From contig CABUXL010000001.1 of assembly GCA_902495525.1 (NCBI GenBank), forward strand, positions 1 through 64,000: a stretch of DNA of 64,000 nt, given 5' to 3'. Origin of the DNA: an uncultured Collinsella sp. Its GTDB lineage: Bacteria; Actinomycetota; Coriobacteriia; Coriobacteriales; Coriobacteriaceae. The notes below the pieces were generated by a model that was not told the origin of the DNA, made no database searches, and worked only from the letters and a program-made list of their open reading frames with translations. The translations under genes and the position numbers were made by a program. Positions 24,710 through 33,547 of this stretch are shown in pieces (the first letter of the stretch is position 1; each line of letters starts with the position of its first letter).

Positions 24710-25347
24710 TATGCGGCTACGATGCGGCGTTGGTATGCTCGGACCAGCAGCGAGATACCAAAGTTGAGCACAAAGTACATCGCAAACACCAGACCGTAGA
24801 GCATAAGCACCTGCGACAGATCGATCGCGTGGGCCATCACGACGTTTGCCGTGTACATGAGTTCGGCCACGTTAATGCCCGAAAGATACGAGCTGTCCTT
24901 AATGACGGTCGTGCACTGGCTAAACAGCGCCGGAATAATCGTCTTAAACGTCTGCGGCAGAATGATGTAGCGCATGGTGGCAAAGAAGCCAAAGCCCTGG
25001 CTCTGCGCCGCCTCAAACTGGCCACGCGGAATCGAGTTGAGGCCGCCGCGCACAATCTCGGCCATAACAGCGCTGGTAAACAGCGTAAAGGCGATGGTCG
25101 AAATCACAATGTCCAGACCCTGCACCGTAAAGTAGATAAACAGGATCCACAGCAGGTTCGGCGTGCAGCGGAACAGCTCGATATAGACGCTGACCAAAAT
25201 ACGGAATGGGCGGGGCGCATAGCTCTTAACGAGCGCCAGCACCGTGCCAAACATGAGCGAGAAAAAGATCGACAGCGCCGAGATCTCGATGGTCTTAACA
25301 AAGCCGCCCCAAATGTAGAGCAGGTTGGTCGCGTTGAAGATTTCCAT
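24709..25347 (-). CDS. Polar amino-acid ABC transporter permease 2
   Basis: The 212-aa membrane protein of the HisM/GlnP family has about five helices. The EAA loop VRGGLNSIPRGQFEAAQSQGF contacts the ATPase. FKTIIPALFSQCTTVIKDSS is also conserved. It follows the first permease with a three-base gap and ends the operon ATPase-binding protein-permease-permease. It would form a heterodimer with the upstream permease. Confidence 0.92.
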   Translation of the reverse strand: MEIFNATNLLYIWGGFVKTIEISALSIFFSLMFGTVLALVKSYAPRPFRILVSVYIELFRCTPNLLWILFIYFTVQGLDIVISTIAFTLFTSAVMAEIVRGGLNSIPRGQFEAAQSQGFGFFATMRYIILPQTFKTIIPALFSQCTTVIKDSSYLSGINVAELMYTANVVMAHAIDLSQVLMLYGLVFAMYFVLNFGISLLVRAYQRRIVAA

Positions 25348-25350
25348 GCG

Positions 25351-26097
25351 CTAGGCCTCCTCTACGTTGTCGAGCCCCAGCTCGGCCAGGCTCACGCCAC
25401 GCGGACGCTCCTTGGAGCGGCGCTCGAGCCACTGCACCAGCATGGCGAGCGGAAAGCAGATGATGAAGTACATAAGGCAGCAGACGATGTATCCCTGCAG
25501 GTAACCGTACAGACTCACAAAGTTGTCGGAACGGTACATAAGGTCGCCGCCGGCCACAAGCGCCAGCACCGACGTGTTCTTGACCAAGTTGAGCGCCTGG
25601 TTGCACAGCGGCGGCAGAATGATCTTGAATGTCTGGGGCAGCACGATGTACCAGTACGCCTGCGCACGGGTGAAGCCCTGGCTCTGCGCCGCCTCCATCT
25701 GACCGCGCGGAACCGCCTCGATACCGGTGCGGATGACCTCCGAGATGTAGGCCGCGTGATACAGGCCCACGCCCAAGAAGCCCAGCACGAATGGCGCGAT
25801 GCGCACCGGCTGGTAGGCACCGGTTATGGCCTGCAAAAACTGCGGACCGGCCATGTACATAAAGAGCACCTGCACGGGCAACGGAGTGTTCTGGTAAAAC
25901 TCCACATACACACGGCTTATGGCGCGCAGCACGCGCGAACGAGTGGTAGAGAACACGCCCAGCAGCGTGCCCAGCACCAGCGATAGCAGCAGGCCGGCAA
26001 CGACCACCTGCAGCGTCACGCCAAAGCCCTCCCAGAAGGGCCCCATGTTTTGAAATGTCGTCGACCAACGGTCGGCGTCAAACAATCCTTCGAGCAT
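25351..26097 (-). CDS. Polar amino-acid ABC transporter permease 1
   Basis: The 248-aa permease of the same family contains TGIEAVPRGQMEAAQSQGF, the EAA loop, and FKIILPPLCNQALNLVKNTS. GGAAGGA five bases before the ATG at 26097 decides the start over the frame opening at 26130. A C-terminal extension (LERRSKERPRGVSLAELGLDNVEEA) is probably cytoplasmic. The start lies 25 bases after the binding-protein stop. Confidence 0.92.
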   Translation of the reverse strand: MLEGLFDADRWSTTFQNMGPFWEGFGVTLQVVVAGLLLSLVLGTLLGVFSTTRSRVLRAISRVYVEFYQNTPLPVQVLFMYMAGPQFLQAITGAYQPVRIAPFVLGFLGVGLYHAAYISEVIRTGIEAVPRGQMEAAQSQGFTRAQAYWYIVLPQTFKIILPPLCNQALNLVKNTSVLALVAGGDLMYRSDNFVSLYGYLQGYIVCCLMYFIICFPLAMLVQWLERRSKERPRGVSLAELGLDNVEEA

Positions 26098-26122
26098 TTG
26101 ATTCCTTCCTTGGACGATGCGC

Positions 26123-26995
26123 CTATACAAGACCCCAGGTCTTGACCTCTTGGTCGAGCCAGCCGTCGGCCAGGCGATCGCAAATCACCTGATCGACCAC
26201 GGCCGAAAGGTCGCAGCCCTTCTTGGTCGCCACGCCGTAGCCCTGCTCGCCAAACTTGACCTCGGGCTGCAGCAGCTCGACGGTCTCGTTCATGTAGCCG
26301 GCGAGCGTAGAGCGGTCCATAGCAAAGACATCGATATTGCCGGCATCGAGCGAACTCTTAATGATGGGATAACCGCTAAAGGCCCTAAACTCGGGCTCGC
26401 AACCAAAGCCGTTGTCCTTGATCATCTGCTCGATCAGGCCCTGCGTGTTGGCACCCTGACTCACGCCGATGACCTTGCCGTCCAGGTCCTCAATCGAGGT
26501 AAAGCCCGAACGCTTCTTGACCATGAGGCCCACGCAGTCGGTGCGGTACGGCGTCGAGAAATCCCAGCTCTTCTTGCGTTCGTCGGTGATGGTGTAGGTC
26601 GCCGCGACCACGTCGAGCTGGCCGTTATCGATCAGCGGGCCGCGCGTCTTGGGCGTTACGTCGGTAAACTCGACCAGCCCCTGAGCGCGGGCCTCTTTGT
26701 AGCCTACGCCAAAGACGGCAGCGGCAATCTGGTAGCACAAATCGACTTCCATGCCCTCAAAGCGGCCCTTGGCGGTGTCGTAATAGCCGTAGCCGGGAAC
26801 GTCCTTCTTAACGCCGGCGTTCAGGTGGCCACGCGACTTGATGGCCGCAAGCTTGGAGCCCTTGTCGGAGCCGCCGCCGGCGGAGTTGCCGCAACCGGTG
26901 AGCGCATTCCCCGTCAACGCGAGCATGCCGGCACCCGCTAGCTGCAAAAAGTGACGGCGCGATACGGCCGCCCTCGTCATATCCGTCATGTCCAT
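26123..26995 (-). CDS. Amino-acid ABC transporter substrate-binding lipoprotein
   Basis: This is a 290-aa SBP_bac_3 family protein. The leader has twin arginines (VSRRHFLQLAGAG) and a lipobox LTGC, so it is likely exported, possibly by Tat, and lipidated at that Cys. The mature part shows GRFEGMEVDLCYQIAAAVFG, DVVAATYTITDERKKSWDFSTPY and GVSQGANTQ, all typical of binding proteins for Glu/Asp or similar polar amino acids. The start at 26995 lies eight bases after the ATPase stop. The exact ligand is uncertain. Confidence 0.9.
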   Translation of the reverse strand: MDMTDMTRAAVSRRHFLQLAGAGMLALTGNALTGCGNSAGGGSDKGSKLAAIKSRGHLNAGVKKDVPGYGYYDTAKGRFEGMEVDLCYQIAAAVFGVGYKEARAQGLVEFTDVTPKTRGPLIDNGQLDVVAATYTITDERKKSWDFSTPYRTDCVGLMVKKRSGFTSIEDLDGKVIGVSQGANTQGLIEQMIKDNGFGCEPEFRAFSGYPIIKSSLDAGNIDVFAMDRSTLAGYMNETVELLQPEVKFGEQGYGVATKKGCDLSAVVDQVICDRLADGWLDQEVKTWGLV

Positions 26996-27003
26996 CACCG
27001 CGC

Positions 27004-27735
27004 CTAGTGCAGAATCTTGGACAGAAACTCGCGGCAACGCGGGTTCTCGGGGTTATCGAAGAAGTGCTCGGGCGTGCCCTCCTCCAGGATGCGGCCGTCC
27101 TCCATAAAGATGACGCGGTCGGCCACCTGGCGCGCAAAGCCCATCTCGTGCGTCACGCAGATCATGGTGATGTCCTCCTGCGCGAGCTCAATCATAACGT
27201 CCAGAACTTCCTGGACCATCTCGGGGTCGAGCGCCGAGGTCGGCTCGTCAAACAGGATGATGGGCTGCTTGGTGCACAGGGCACGGGCGATGGCGATGCG
27301 CTGCTGCTGACCGCCCGAGAGGTTCTGCGGATACTCGCCGGCCTTATGCGCCATGCCGACGCGCTTGAGCGCGGCGACGGCGATCTCGGTCGCCTCCTCC
27401 TTGCTCTTCTTTTGCAGCTTGATGGGCGCGAGCGTCAGATTGCCCAGCACCGTCATGTTGGGATACAGGTTGAACTGCTGAAACACCATGGAGCTATACT
27501 TGCGAGCCATCTCCAGGTGATTCTTTTTGGTGAGCGGCGTACCGTCGATGATGACTTCGCCCGACGTGGGCTCCTCCAGATAATCGACGCAACGGATGAG
27601 TGTCGACTTACCCGAACCGGAAGGCCCGATCATTACGAGCTTCTCGCCGCGCTTGACGGTGAGGTTGATATCTTTGAGCACATGCAGGTCGCCAAAGTAC
27701 TTGTTGAGATGCTTGATCTCGATCATGTCTGCCAT
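27004..27735 (-). CDS. glnQ: Polar amino-acid ABC transporter ATPase
   Basis: The 243-aa protein carries Walker [10 protein letters not shown] (residues 38-46), the Q-loop [17 protein letters not shown], signature LSGGQQQR, Walker [13 protein letters not shown] and switch His in CVTHEMGFA. It is the GlnQ/HisP/ArtP type. GGAAGGGA is upstream of the ATG at 27735. It is the first gene of the operon; the promoter should lie in 27736-27830. Confidence 0.93.
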   Translation of the reverse strand: MADMIEIKHLNKYFGDLHVLKDINLTVKRGEKLVMIGPSGSGKSTLIRCVDYLEEPTSGEVIIDGTPLTKKNHLEMARKYSSMVFQQFNLYPNMTVLGNLTLAPIKLQKKSKEEATEIAVAALKRVGMAHKAGEYPQNLSGGQQQRIAIARALCTKQPIILFDEPTSALDPEMVQEVLDVMIELAQEDITMICVTHEMGFARQVADRVIFMEDGRILEEGTPEHFFDNPENPRCREFLSKILH

Positions 27736-27911
27736 GGATGTCCCTTCCCTGCGTTTACACGAGTTGAACTATTGTACGGAAAGATCCACGTTTCCGCAGA
27801 CCACACTACATCCCCGTAAAGAACCCGCAATCTTCCACCCACTCATTGGGCACTCATTTAAGTCTGTCCCCAGTGAGCGCCCAACCGCCCTTGTTGAGCA
27901 TAAGTCAGCGA

Positions 27912-28051
27912 AAACCCGTACACGCGAGCAAGGTGACGTGAAATGAAAGGGCGCAGACCTTATGGTCGCGCCCTTGAAATTGAACGTCAGATTGCCGCGT
28001 GTACGGGTTTGCAGCGTCAAGCCGTTACGCGGTTTGGTAAAACCGCGTAAC
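27912..28051. repeat. Nested inverted repeat and hairpins upstream of glnQ
   Basis: AAACCCGTACACGCG (27912-27926) and CGCGTGTACGGGTTT (27996-28010) are perfect 15-bp arms enclosing AAGGGCGC...GCGCCCTT (27947-27975). A second hairpin, GTTACGCGGTTT/AAACCGCGTAAC (28024-28051), touches the yqeY stop. Together they fill the 319-base gap and probably end yqeY transcription. Confidence 0.7.
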
Positions 28052-28054
28052 AAA

Positions 28055-28498
28055 TTACGCGAGTTTAGCTCCGACGATCTTTGCCGCCGCAGGCTTGTCG
28101 AAGTTGCCGCCGGTGGCCTTGCCGAGTGCTCCCATGACCTGGCCCATCTGCTTCTTAGATGTGGCGCCCAGCTCGGCGATAACCTGCTCGATCAGAACCT
28201 CGAGTTCCTCGCCCGAAACCTGTGCGGGCAGCAGGCTCTCCAGAATCTTGACCTGCTCGGTCAGGTTGTCGGTACGGTCCTGGTCGGTACCGGCCTTGAT
28301 GGACATCTCCAGCGTCTCGCTCGTCTGCTTAATCAGACGCTTAATCATGTTGTTGACGTCTTCCTCGGTCACGTCGCGGCGCTCGTTGACCTCGATATTC
28401 TTCACCTCGGCCTTAACCTGGCGAATGATGGACAGGCGAACCTTGTCCTTAGCCTTCATGGCTGCGATCATTTCCTTCTGCAGCTCTTCGTTGGTCAT
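28055..28498 (-). CDS. GatB/YqeY domain protein
   Basis: The 147-aa helical protein has the YqeY pattern: an N-terminal domain (LQKEMIAAMKAKDKVRLSIIRQVKAEV), then LESLLPAQVSGEELEVLIEQV and the tail GALGKATGGNFDKPAAAKIV, the GatB-like tRNA-binding region. Function is not settled; a tRNA-related role is inferred from GatB. GAGGAGG before the ATG at 28498 decides the start. Confidence 0.9.
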   Translation of the reverse strand: MTNEELQKEMIAAMKAKDKVRLSIIRQVKAEVKNIEVNERRDVTEEDVNNMIKRLIKQTSETLEMSIKAGTDQDRTDNLTEQVKILESLLPAQVSGEELEVLIEQVIAELGATSKKQMGQVMGALGKATGGNFDKPAAAKIVGAKLA

Positions 28499-28552
28499 CT
28501 GCAAATCCTCCTCGATAGCGTGGGCGGCACTCACGCGGGCACCGCCCCATGA

Positions 28553-29773
28553 TTACTCAGTCGTCGACGAATTGTCGGTCGAACTCTTGGTGACGCCCTT
28601 CAGGCTGACGTTGTACGGCACGTCCTTGGGCATGGGGTTAACGGTGATGTCGGCGTCCTTCTTGTACTGCTCCAGCCACTCGCTGTACGCAGTGCTCTCT
28701 GCCTGCGTCTTCACCACGTTGGAGACATACTTCTTGATGTCCTTGGGCACCTGTTTAATGTCATCGACCTGGCTATCGACATGGAAGTAGTCGGTGCACT
28801 TGATGATGTGGTAACCATACGTCGACTCGACGACGTCGCTCACGTCGCCCTTGTTAAGGCCTTCGAGCGCCGCCTGATAGCTGTCGACGAAGGTGGTGAG
28901 CTTGTCCCAGCCCACATCGCCCTTCTTCTCCTTGGAACCGGTGTCGTCGGAATACTGCTTCACGGCGTCTTCGAAGCTCAGCTCGCCGGAGTTAATCTTG
29001 TCCAGGCACTCCTGCGCCTTGGCCTTGGCGGCAGCCTTGTCCTCGTCGGATGCGTCGGAATCGACCTTGATCAGGATGTTCGACGAGCGGCGGGCATCGT
29101 TGTACTTCGACAGGTTCTCGTTGATGTAATCGACGATCTCGCTGTCCTTGGGCTTGCTGGTGGGCGCCACGGCTTCCTTGAGCTTTTGCTGCGCCAGGCT
29201 CTCCTTGAGCGAGCTCTTATAGGTGTCCTCGGTGTAGCCGTAGGTCTTAAGGGTCTTCTTAAAGGCCTTGGCACCGCCCGCGCTCTTGCACGCGTCCTTC
29301 CAAGCCTTCTCGACCTCCTTGTCCGACACCGTCACGCCGTTTTCCTTCTGCGCCTGCTGAAGCAGAATCTGCTGCGTGTAGGAGTCGATGAGCTGCTTGC
29401 GATACTTCTTGGGCGTCAGGTCGTTGTTGACCAGGTACTGCGCCCAATCCTTGTCCTTGGTATAACCATAGGACGTGCGCATGCTCATGATCTGCTTGGT
29501 CACGGTGTCCTCGGTGAGGTTGGTGCCATTGATGGTGGCGGCAACACCGCCGGTGAGCTTGTAGCCCGAGGTGTCCTCGGTCTGCGACATAAGACCGGAG
29601 CACGCCATGGCCGAGACGGAGAGCAGCATCGCCAGCACGCCGATGACCACCAGGACAATCTTGACGGTCTTGGACACGTACGTCTTGCGCTGCTTCTTGC
29701 GAGAGCTGGAGGCGGCGCGGGCCTGCTGCTCGGGCGTCGGCGCGACCTCGGGGTTCTTTTTCTTGTTTGCCAT
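28553..29773 (-). CDS. PrsA-like foldase, SurA N-terminal and parvulin domains
   Basis: This is a 406-aa exported peptidyl-prolyl isomerase. A basic cytoplasmic tail (1-35) leads to a hydrophobic helix (about 36-57) with a possible lipobox SAMAC. A SurA/PrsA-type helical domain follows (about 75-215, LIDSYTQQILLQQAQKENGVTV), then a parvulin domain (about 222-335: RRSSNILIKVD, FEDAVKQYSDD, GDVGWDKL, STYGYHIIKCTDY). It helps fold secreted proteins outside the membrane. It may be a lipoprotein or a signal-anchored protein. It is followed by yqeY after 54 bases. Confidence 0.88.
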   Translation of the reverse strand: MANKKKNPEVAPTPEQQARAASSSRKKQRKTYVSKTVKIVLVVIGVLAMLLSVSAMACSGLMSQTEDTSGYKLTGGVAATINGTNLTEDTVTKQIMSMRTSYGYTKDKDWAQYLVNNDLTPKKYRKQLIDSYTQQILLQQAQKENGVTVSDKEVEKAWKDACKSAGGAKAFKKTLKTYGYTEDTYKSSLKESLAQQKLKEAVAPTSKPKDSEIVDYINENLSKYNDARRSSNILIKVDSDASDEDKAAAKAKAQECLDKINSGELSFEDAVKQYSDDTGSKEKKGDVGWDKLTTFVDSYQAALEGLNKGDVSDVVESTYGYHIIKCTDYFHVDSQVDDIKQVPKDIKKYVSNVVKTQAESTAYSEWLEQYKKDADITVNPMPKDVPYNVSLKGVTKSSTDNSSTTE

Positions 29774-29960
29774 GTTTGGCCTTTCACATCACGAATCGAA
29801 CAAACGCCATTGTGTCACAACGCAGCCCCCGAGGCACACCTGGTGCAAAGGGGACAGGTTAATCTGCACCATTTTGGTGCAAAGGTGACAACTTTGGCAC
29901 TTGGCACTTGGGGACGTTCCTTTTCTGTCGGCAGTTAGGGACAGTCCTCAACTGCCGGAT
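29774..29960. other. Short gap with direct and inverted repeats
   Basis: GGTGCAAAGG occurs twice (near 29849 and 29875), with TGCACCATTTTGGTGCA between as a hairpin, then TTGGCACTTGGCACTTGG. GGCAGTTAGGGACAGTCCTC... forms a hairpin with AACTGCC next to the PTS gene's stop. Probably terminator and repeat debris; no gene seen. Confidence 0.4.
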
Positions 29961-30428
29961 TTAAAAGTGGCGGCGGATGGCGTCGACCATGCCTTGGGAC
30001 GTGGCCTGGCCGAGCACATCGGCTGCAGCGTCGGCATCCATAAAGATATTCATAAGCGCTTGCAGGGCCTCAACCTGGCCGCCCGGCTCGGCAATGCCCA
30101 GATTGATGATAATCTGCGCCGGCACCGGGGCGCCCATACCCGCCATCGCGTTGAACGTCACAGGTGCAGCGGGCTTTACCACCGCGATATAGGGCTTGGC
30201 CACAAATCCCGGATCGGTATGCGGAATGGCGATGTTTGCCGCCGGCATAGCGAGACCCGTGGGATAGGCGTCCTCGCGCGTGCGGACGGCGTCGAGCCAA
30301 CCCTCGGCAATGTAGCCGCGCGGAGCGAGCTCGTCCTCGAGCTGCGCAAACACCTCATCCGGCGTCGCACACTCCCAATCAAAAAACACCAGCTCGGGCG
30401 AGAATAGCATCTCGGCGTTATCCGCCAT
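29961..30428 (-). CDS. Orphan PTS EIIA domain protein (fructose/mannitol type)
   Basis: This 155-aa PTS_IIA_2 domain shows the phosphorylated histidine in NIAIPHTDP, preceded by DAYPTGLAMP as in EIIA-Fru and EIIA-Mtl. GGAGG five bases before the ATG at 30428 sets the start. No EIIB or EIIC gene is nearby. It could supply a distant permease or, like nitrogen-type EIIA proteins, act in regulation. Confidence 0.88.
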   Translation of the reverse strand: MADNAEMLFSPELVFFDWECATPDEVFAQLEDELAPRGYIAEGWLDAVRTREDAYPTGLAMPAANIAIPHTDPGFVAKPYIAVVKPAAPVTFNAMAGMGAPVPAQIIINLGIAEPGGQVEALQALMNIFMDADAAADVLGQATSQGMVDAIRRHF

Positions 30429-30493
30429 ACCGTCCTCCAAAGTTGCATGAGGTTCACAATGCCCCATATGATAGCGAAACGAGACAGGCAAGG

Positions 30494-30961
30494 TTAGTCG
30501 AGGATCCCAATCATCTCGAGAGCGCGGGCAGGCGTCAGGCAAACTTCGGGCATCGCCTCCAGCATGCGCCGGTCGCTCGTGACCACATAGTCGACATCTG
30601 CCGTCTCGCCCGAAGCGATGATGAGGTTGTCTTCAAGATCCGGCATGCGCTTGCCAAGCATGCGCGCCATTTCGCACTCTGCCAACGAAAGCGGAGAGGC
30701 CGTCGCCACCTGCATCATATGCTCGATGCAGGCCCATGACGCCGAGGCAAACGACACGCTAATCCCATTCGCATTCCGCCGGGCTAGACGCCGAGGCAAA
30801 ATATAGAACACGTCCTTTGCCGTCGTCGGCGCGTACAGAAGGTCAATCTTTCCCGCCTCGGCAAGCTCCACCAGGTGCTTCGCTTCGTCGAATGCCCCCT
30901 CTTGCAGGTAATAATCAAGCCACACATTCGTATCCACAAGCAGGTGCTTTGCCTCGATCAT
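30494..30961 (-). CDS. PIN-domain toxin (VapC-like)
   Basis: The 155-aa putative ribonuclease toxin has acidic PIN residues in LVDTNVWLDYYL (D near residue 10), ECEMARM and DNLIIASGETADVDYVVTSDRR. The ATG at 30961 overlaps the antitoxin stop (ATGA), the standard coupling of toxin-antitoxin pairs. A role in mRNA or tRNA cleavage is family knowledge, not visible here. Confidence 0.82.
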   Translation of the reverse strand: MIEAKHLLVDTNVWLDYYLQEGAFDEAKHLVELAEAGKIDLLYAPTTAKDVFYILPRRLARRNANGISVSFASASWACIEHMMQVATASPLSLAECEMARMLGKRMPDLEDNLIIASGETADVDYVVTSDRRMLEAMPEVCLTPARALEMIGILD

Positions 30962-31302
30962 CGGCAATTCGCCTCCATGTCGGCAATCATCGCGTCATAC
31001 ATATCATCGCGTACGGCATCCCAGTCTTCCGCAGACGATTCAGCTGGCGCAAAATCCGAAGCGCTTAGCCCCAACGAGGAAAAAGCTAGGCCACACCCCT
31101 GCTCGGCAAGGCTCTTCGCGCGGGGCAGCTCACGCTTATCCGCCAGCATAAATCCCGGCAACGCTTGATGCTCGACAAGATAGGCCCAAAGTGCGCGAAT
31201 GGCATCACTCGGCCCCAATCCATTGCGAGTCAGGACCGCATCGCCACCAGCCTTGAGCATAGGATCGATTCGTGTGTTGAGCTGCACCATTGCCGTACCC
31301 AT
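30958..31302 (-). CDS. RelB/DinJ-type antitoxin
   Basis: In this 114-aa protein the N-terminal MVQLNTRIDPMLKAGGDAVLTRNGLGPSDAIRALWAYLVEHQALP is the ribbon-helix-helix pattern of the RelB/DinJ family. The acidic tail should wrap the toxin. GAAAGGAG precedes the ATG at 31302. Pairing RelB-type DNA binding with a PIN toxin rather than RelE/YafQ is a less common combination. Confidence 0.8.
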   Translation of the reverse strand: MGTAMVQLNTRIDPMLKAGGDAVLTRNGLGPSDAIRALWAYLVEHQALPGFMLADKRELPRAKSLAEQGCGLAFSSLGLSASDFAPAESSAEDWDAVRDDMYDAMIADMEANCR

Positions 31303-31344
31303 AGCGGCTCCTTTCTACGTGCTAGCAGTATAGCAAACCAGATT

Positions 31345-31560
31345 GGCCGAGAAAAAGGGCCCCGTCCACATACGGACAAGGCCCTGTCAGATTGGTAGTC
31401 TCGAGAAAGTTGGTGTAGCGCCCGATCCGAAGCGAGTCGGCCTGGCGTCCAAGAACCTAGAATACGGTTGATGCCCTATGCCGCCGACCGGCATATGCAA
31501 GACAGCGGGCCAAAAGCCCCATGGCTTCTAGCCCGCAGAAACATCAATGTTTCCAAATGA
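31345..31560 (-). ncRNA. Candidate structured RNA or long 3' UTR
   Basis: No gene lies between 31303 and 31586. The minus strand has consecutive stems: GCGGGC...GCCCGC (31507-31536), a strong arm at 31409-31456 (GTTGG..GCGCC..CGAT with complements) and a final terminator GGGCCTTGTCCG...CGGGGCCCTTTTT ending near 31350. It may be the 3' UTR of the upstream operon or a separate small RNA; I could not match a known class. Confidence 0.35.
31352..31386 (-). terminator. Terminator ending the SPFH/zinc-ribbon cluster
   Basis: AGGGCC...GGCCCT stem with inner GTCC/GGAC pairing and TTTTTC on the minus strand. Confidence 0.75.
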
Positions 31561-31586
31561 TCGCAGCTTGTGTTTCAAGCGCTTTT

Positions 31587-31778
31587 CTACGCTACCGGCG
31601 GATGCAAATCCCAATCGGGAAAGCAGTTTGCAAAGCCTGAGAGATTTTGAGTCAAAACATTGTTCTCAGCTTGCTTCAGTCGCTCGTCCTCTTCAAACAG
31701 ACTATCGAGCTCGCTCAATGCATCGAAGTCCTGCATCGCAGCATCGTTATGGTCGAAATCAGCCACTTCATCAGTCAT
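31587..31778 (-). CDS. Small acidic hypothetical protein
   Basis: Sixty-three residues, rich in Asp and Glu (DFDHNDAAMQDFDALSEL), ending NCFPDWDLHPPVA. GGAG lies nine bases before the ATG at 31778. It follows the coiled-coil membrane protein by 41 bases on the same strand, so it is probably the last gene of that operon. The family is not recognised. Confidence 0.6.
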   Translation of the reverse strand: MTDEVADFDHNDAAMQDFDALSELDSLFEEDERLKQAENNVLTQNLSGFANCFPDWDLHPPVA

Positions 31779-31819
31779 CTATTTCACTCCGTTCATGGTT
31801 ATCGAGTCAATCCTATCGG

Positions 31820-33475
31820 CTAGGCAACCTTATCGAGCTTAAGCAGGTCGCTGCGCTCGGCCGCCGCTTCCTTCGCGCTCTTCCACTGATTAAGCGCCAG
31901 ATCGATCTCGGAACAGCCTTCCTGGATGCGTTTGGAGTATTTGGCCTCAATCTCCTCTGTCTCCGCAGCGCGCTGCTTGCCCGAGCGGCTCGTCTTTACT
32001 AGACAATAGCCAGCCCCCGCAAGAAGCAGAATGCCAATAACCTGGTTTACAAACGCAAAGAAAGCTACTCCCAAAACAGCGAGGACAACGGCCGCCATCT
32101 TGTGGCTCTTGTTGCCCTTCGCAACCTTGACATCAAGCTCAGCGAGCTCCTTTTTCTTCTCTTCACCGACATAGCGAACATAATCGCCGCGCAGCGCATT
32201 ACCCTCATCGCCGGTAACCGCCCTGCTTGTCCATCCGTCGAAGTCAAGGGTGATTGCCTGCGGAAATTCGGGGATATCGCTCTTGCGATACCGGTTGAAA
32301 CCACCGTTGATATAGGAACCCAAAAACTGAATCGCGGTCTTCTTCTTATGCACATCCACAGACGCACTCTGGTCGCGCATCGAGCGTGTCATCTGGTCGA
32401 TGATGTTCATCGTCTGCTGACGCTTCTCATCGCGGCGACGATTGACGAGCTCTCGGGCGCGCTCCACGTCTCCGCCAAATGCCTTGACCGCAAGAAGATA
32501 CTCCTCCTGGCGGCGCAAATTTCGCTCCTTGGAGTCATCGGAGTTAACGAGCTCCATCAAATGCCTGTCAACCTGCTCGGCAAGCGTCCTCTCGTCAACA
32601 TCAGAAGCCTTGAGGTCGGCGAAGTCATTGGAGATGCTCTCGATCGCCTCGACTTTTCCGAGATACTTATTGATGTAGTCAAACTCCTTGACCACCACCT
32701 TGAGCGCCGGATATCTCGAGCTCATATCCTCCTCGTAGCCGGTAAAGTACTCCGCCCATGACTCTGACTGCTCATTCTCGAACTCAGGGCTCTGATTTCT
32801 GATCTGCTCGATCCAGCCCGCCATATAGTCGTCGCACAGGTGTTTTTCGTCGGTTCCGAAGATGCCGTTGATATAGGCATCGATGTAGACCATCGCATCG
32901 GCATCGATGCGGGCGGCGTTTTGTGTCGAGAAGTAGCGTGCTAGCCATTCGTAGCACGTAGCCGTGCGGTTATTACGTCTGCAGATCAGAGCCATCGCAA
33001 GCGACGTGTGCTCGTTGTCACGTTTGACAGCCTCGCGTATTGCGCGCTCTGCAAGATCTCGGTTGTTGTTGATCCATGCCGCAAGGGCAACCAGGACAGG
33101 TGCCAGCCAGTAGTCCGGGGTAGAGATCATTAACTCCTCGGAGACCGTCGAAATCGTCGCCTTGCGCACGAGCGCCGCATCGGTTGCCTGGAGAATACCG
33201 ACCATGGTGTTTCGAACCACCGAGTAGTTGCCGAACTTCTTGTCCATCTCCTGCCGGACACTCACGAGCTCCGTAGTCGCCTGCTCAAGTGCGGCGGTAC
33301 GACGCTGTTCGAGCATCATCTCGAGAAAGTCCTTTCGGAGCTTTTTAAGGTCCTTCCGCACTTCCTCCATTTGGGATTCGACCTTATCGACCTTCGTGGT
33401 CATCTGGTCAACTTTTGTTCCAATAGCGGCGATCCTGCGCTCGATAAGGGCAGTATCTAATCCCGAATCACTCAT
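31820..33475 (-). CDS. Coiled-coil protein with C-terminal membrane hairpin
   Basis: The 551-aa protein has an N-terminal heptad-rich region (about 5-75, repeated KVDxxxxKVDxVExQMEEVRKDL), which should form a coiled coil. A helical middle (about 110-440) includes YWLAPVLVALAAWINNN and a Cys-containing repeat-like segment. Two hydrophobic stretches near 475-512 (MAAVVLAVLGVAFFAFV and IGILLLAGAGYCLV) form a membrane hairpin. I do not recognise the family. AAAGGTGG precedes the ATG at 33475, preferred over GTG 33484. The neighbours (zinc-ribbon and SPFH proteins, same strand) suggest a shared membrane complex. Confidence 0.7.
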   Translation of the reverse strand: MSDSGLDTALIERRIAAIGTKVDQMTTKVDKVESQMEEVRKDLKKLRKDFLEMMLEQRRTAALEQATTELVSVRQEMDKKFGNYSVVRNTMVGILQATDAALVRKATISTVSEELMISTPDYWLAPVLVALAAWINNNRDLAERAIREAVKRDNEHTSLAMALICRRNNRTATCYEWLARYFSTQNAARIDADAMVYIDAYINGIFGTDEKHLCDDYMAGWIEQIRNQSPEFENEQSESWAEYFTGYEEDMSSRYPALKVVVKEFDYINKYLGKVEAIESISNDFADLKASDVDERTLAEQVDRHLMELVNSDDSKERNLRRQEEYLLAVKAFGGDVERARELVNRRRDEKRQQTMNIIDQMTRSMRDQSASVDVHKKKTAIQFLGSYINGGFNRYRKSDIPEFPQAITLDFDGWTSRAVTGDEGNALRGDYVRYVGEEKKKELAELDVKVAKGNKSHKMAAVVLAVLGVAFFAFVNQVIGILLLAGAGYCLVKTSRSGKQRAAETEEIEAKYSKRIQEGCSEIDLALNQWKSAKEAAAERSDLLKLDKVA

Positions 33476-33547
33476 CTGTACCACCTTTCAGTTTGAACTG
33501 TTTAGATCATCCAATAGCTTTAAGCGAGTAAGCACCCGCCATCCGCT

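Noticed and set aside
24178..25986. A 602-codon plus-strand frame
   Set aside because: Antisense to the kinase-like gene and both permeases; His/Gln/Arg-rich shadow composition.
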